In this document: in pieces, positions 11,551 to 11,785 of the stretch
Position numbering within the stretch: the first letter of the stretch is position 1
Layout of the letters: each line of letters opens with the position of its first letter
Assembly (NCBI GenBank): GCA_030038885.1
Contig: JASHQY010000103.1
Location: 1-11,785 of the forward strand
Origin: Thermoplasmata archaeon
GTDB taxonomy: Archaea > Thermoplasmatota > Thermoplasmata > Lutacidiplasmatales > UBA184
Direction: 5' to 3'
Length of the DNA: 11,785 nucleotides
Made by a program: the position numbers and the translations under genes
The notes under the pieces: model-generated
Told to the model about the DNA's origin: nothing
What the model saw: only the letters and a program-made list of their open reading frames with translations
The model's database searches: none

Positions 11551-11785
11551 GTGGCGGCGGTCGTCGTCGAGCACGGCGTCGAGTACTACCTGATCGGCGT
11601 CGGCCCGGGCGGACCCCGGGCGTTCTCGCTCGGCGTCGAGCGCGCGCTCGCGGTCGACCAGGACCCGGCGCTCGACCCGCTCCCGGGCTCGCTGGTCGAG
11701 GAGCTCCGGACGCTGCCCTCGACGACCGCGCTGGCCGCCGGGTCCCCCGCGCTCGCGCGGGCGCTCGCGGGGCGGCTGCGCCGCA
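11551..11785 (+). CDS. Start of an unidentified gene, cut by the window edge
   Basis: From a GTG four bases after the purF stop, an open frame runs to the right edge, giving 78 residues. It begins AAVVVEHGVEYYLIGVGPGG after the start residue. Its N-terminus looks like two or three beta strands, followed by an Asp/Pro-rich loop and helices LVEELRTLPS and ALARALAGRLRR. The general shape, strands then a short helical region with a V/A-x-S/E-P-x-L-A motif, is reminiscent of the N-terminal domain of archaeal Nop5/Nop56. The similarity is too weak to assign. The four-base spacing to purF implies co-transcription. Codon use matches the neighbouring genes (strong GC at third positions), supporting a real gene. 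Confidence 0.55.
   Translation, partial: MAAVVVEHGVEYYLIGVGPGGPRAFSLGVERALAVDQDPALDPLPGSLVEELRTLPSTTALAAGSPALARALAGRLRR

Noticed and set aside
1..11785. Mobile elements, CRISPR arrays, defence islands or phage genes
   Set aside because: No transposase, integrase, spaced repeat array or nuclease cluster was seen; gene content is almost all housekeeping.

Overview
This window looks like chromosomal DNA from a very GC-rich archaeon. The evidence is the gene set: aIF2-alpha, Nop10, ribosomal proteins L44e, S27e, L1, P0/L10 and P1/L12, the tRNA C56 methyltransferase aTrm56, mevalonate kinase and an archaeal-type YchF/Ygr210 GTPase. Promoters also look archaeal: short AT-rich TATA-like boxes sit about 20-30 bases upstream of start codons, often with no Shine-Dalgarno sequence, which suggests leaderless transcripts. 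Gene content and composition suggest a GC-rich euryarchaeal lineage such as a soil or sediment Thermoplasmatota. That placement is inference; no marker phylogeny was possible.

Layout. Bases 1-385 hold no gene I can support. At 386-1308 a small membrane protein (minus) and a secreted or anchored beta-sandwich-like protein (plus) diverge from a short intergenic region. After a GC-rich gap comes a plus-strand set (1546-3907): a tandem ribbon-helix-helix regulator, a tiny CxxC/CxxH protein, PduO-type cobalamin adenosyltransferase and a YchF/Ygr210 TGS-domain GTPase. It converges, 13 bases apart, on a seven-gene minus-strand operon (7405 down to 3921): L44e, S27e, aIF2-alpha, Nop10, an ArsR-like regulator, aTrm56 and mevalonate kinase. 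Three of its junctions are 1- or 4-base start/stop overlaps, and one is a 44-base overlap. A GNAT acetyltransferase lies divergent to that operon. Then come the ribosomal stalk operon L1-P0-P1 (8200-10052), purF (10140-11546) and the start of an unidentified gene that leaves the window.

How the genes fit together. Most of the window supports translation: large-subunit stalk and L1, small and large zinc-ribbon ribosomal proteins, initiation factor, H/ACA pseudouridylation, tRNA methylation and a translation-associated GTPase. Purine synthesis, B12 cofactor activation and isoprenoid lipid synthesis are attached. I see no mobile element, CRISPR array, defence island or tRNA/rRNA gene, and no convincing new multi-gene system. 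The most unusual points are a P0 stalk protein lacking its distal spine and acidic tail, a tandem ribbon-helix-helix protein with a 10-bp direct repeat in its promoter, the ArsR-aTrm56-mevalonate kinase tail of a ribosomal operon, and an 88-base gene overlap.
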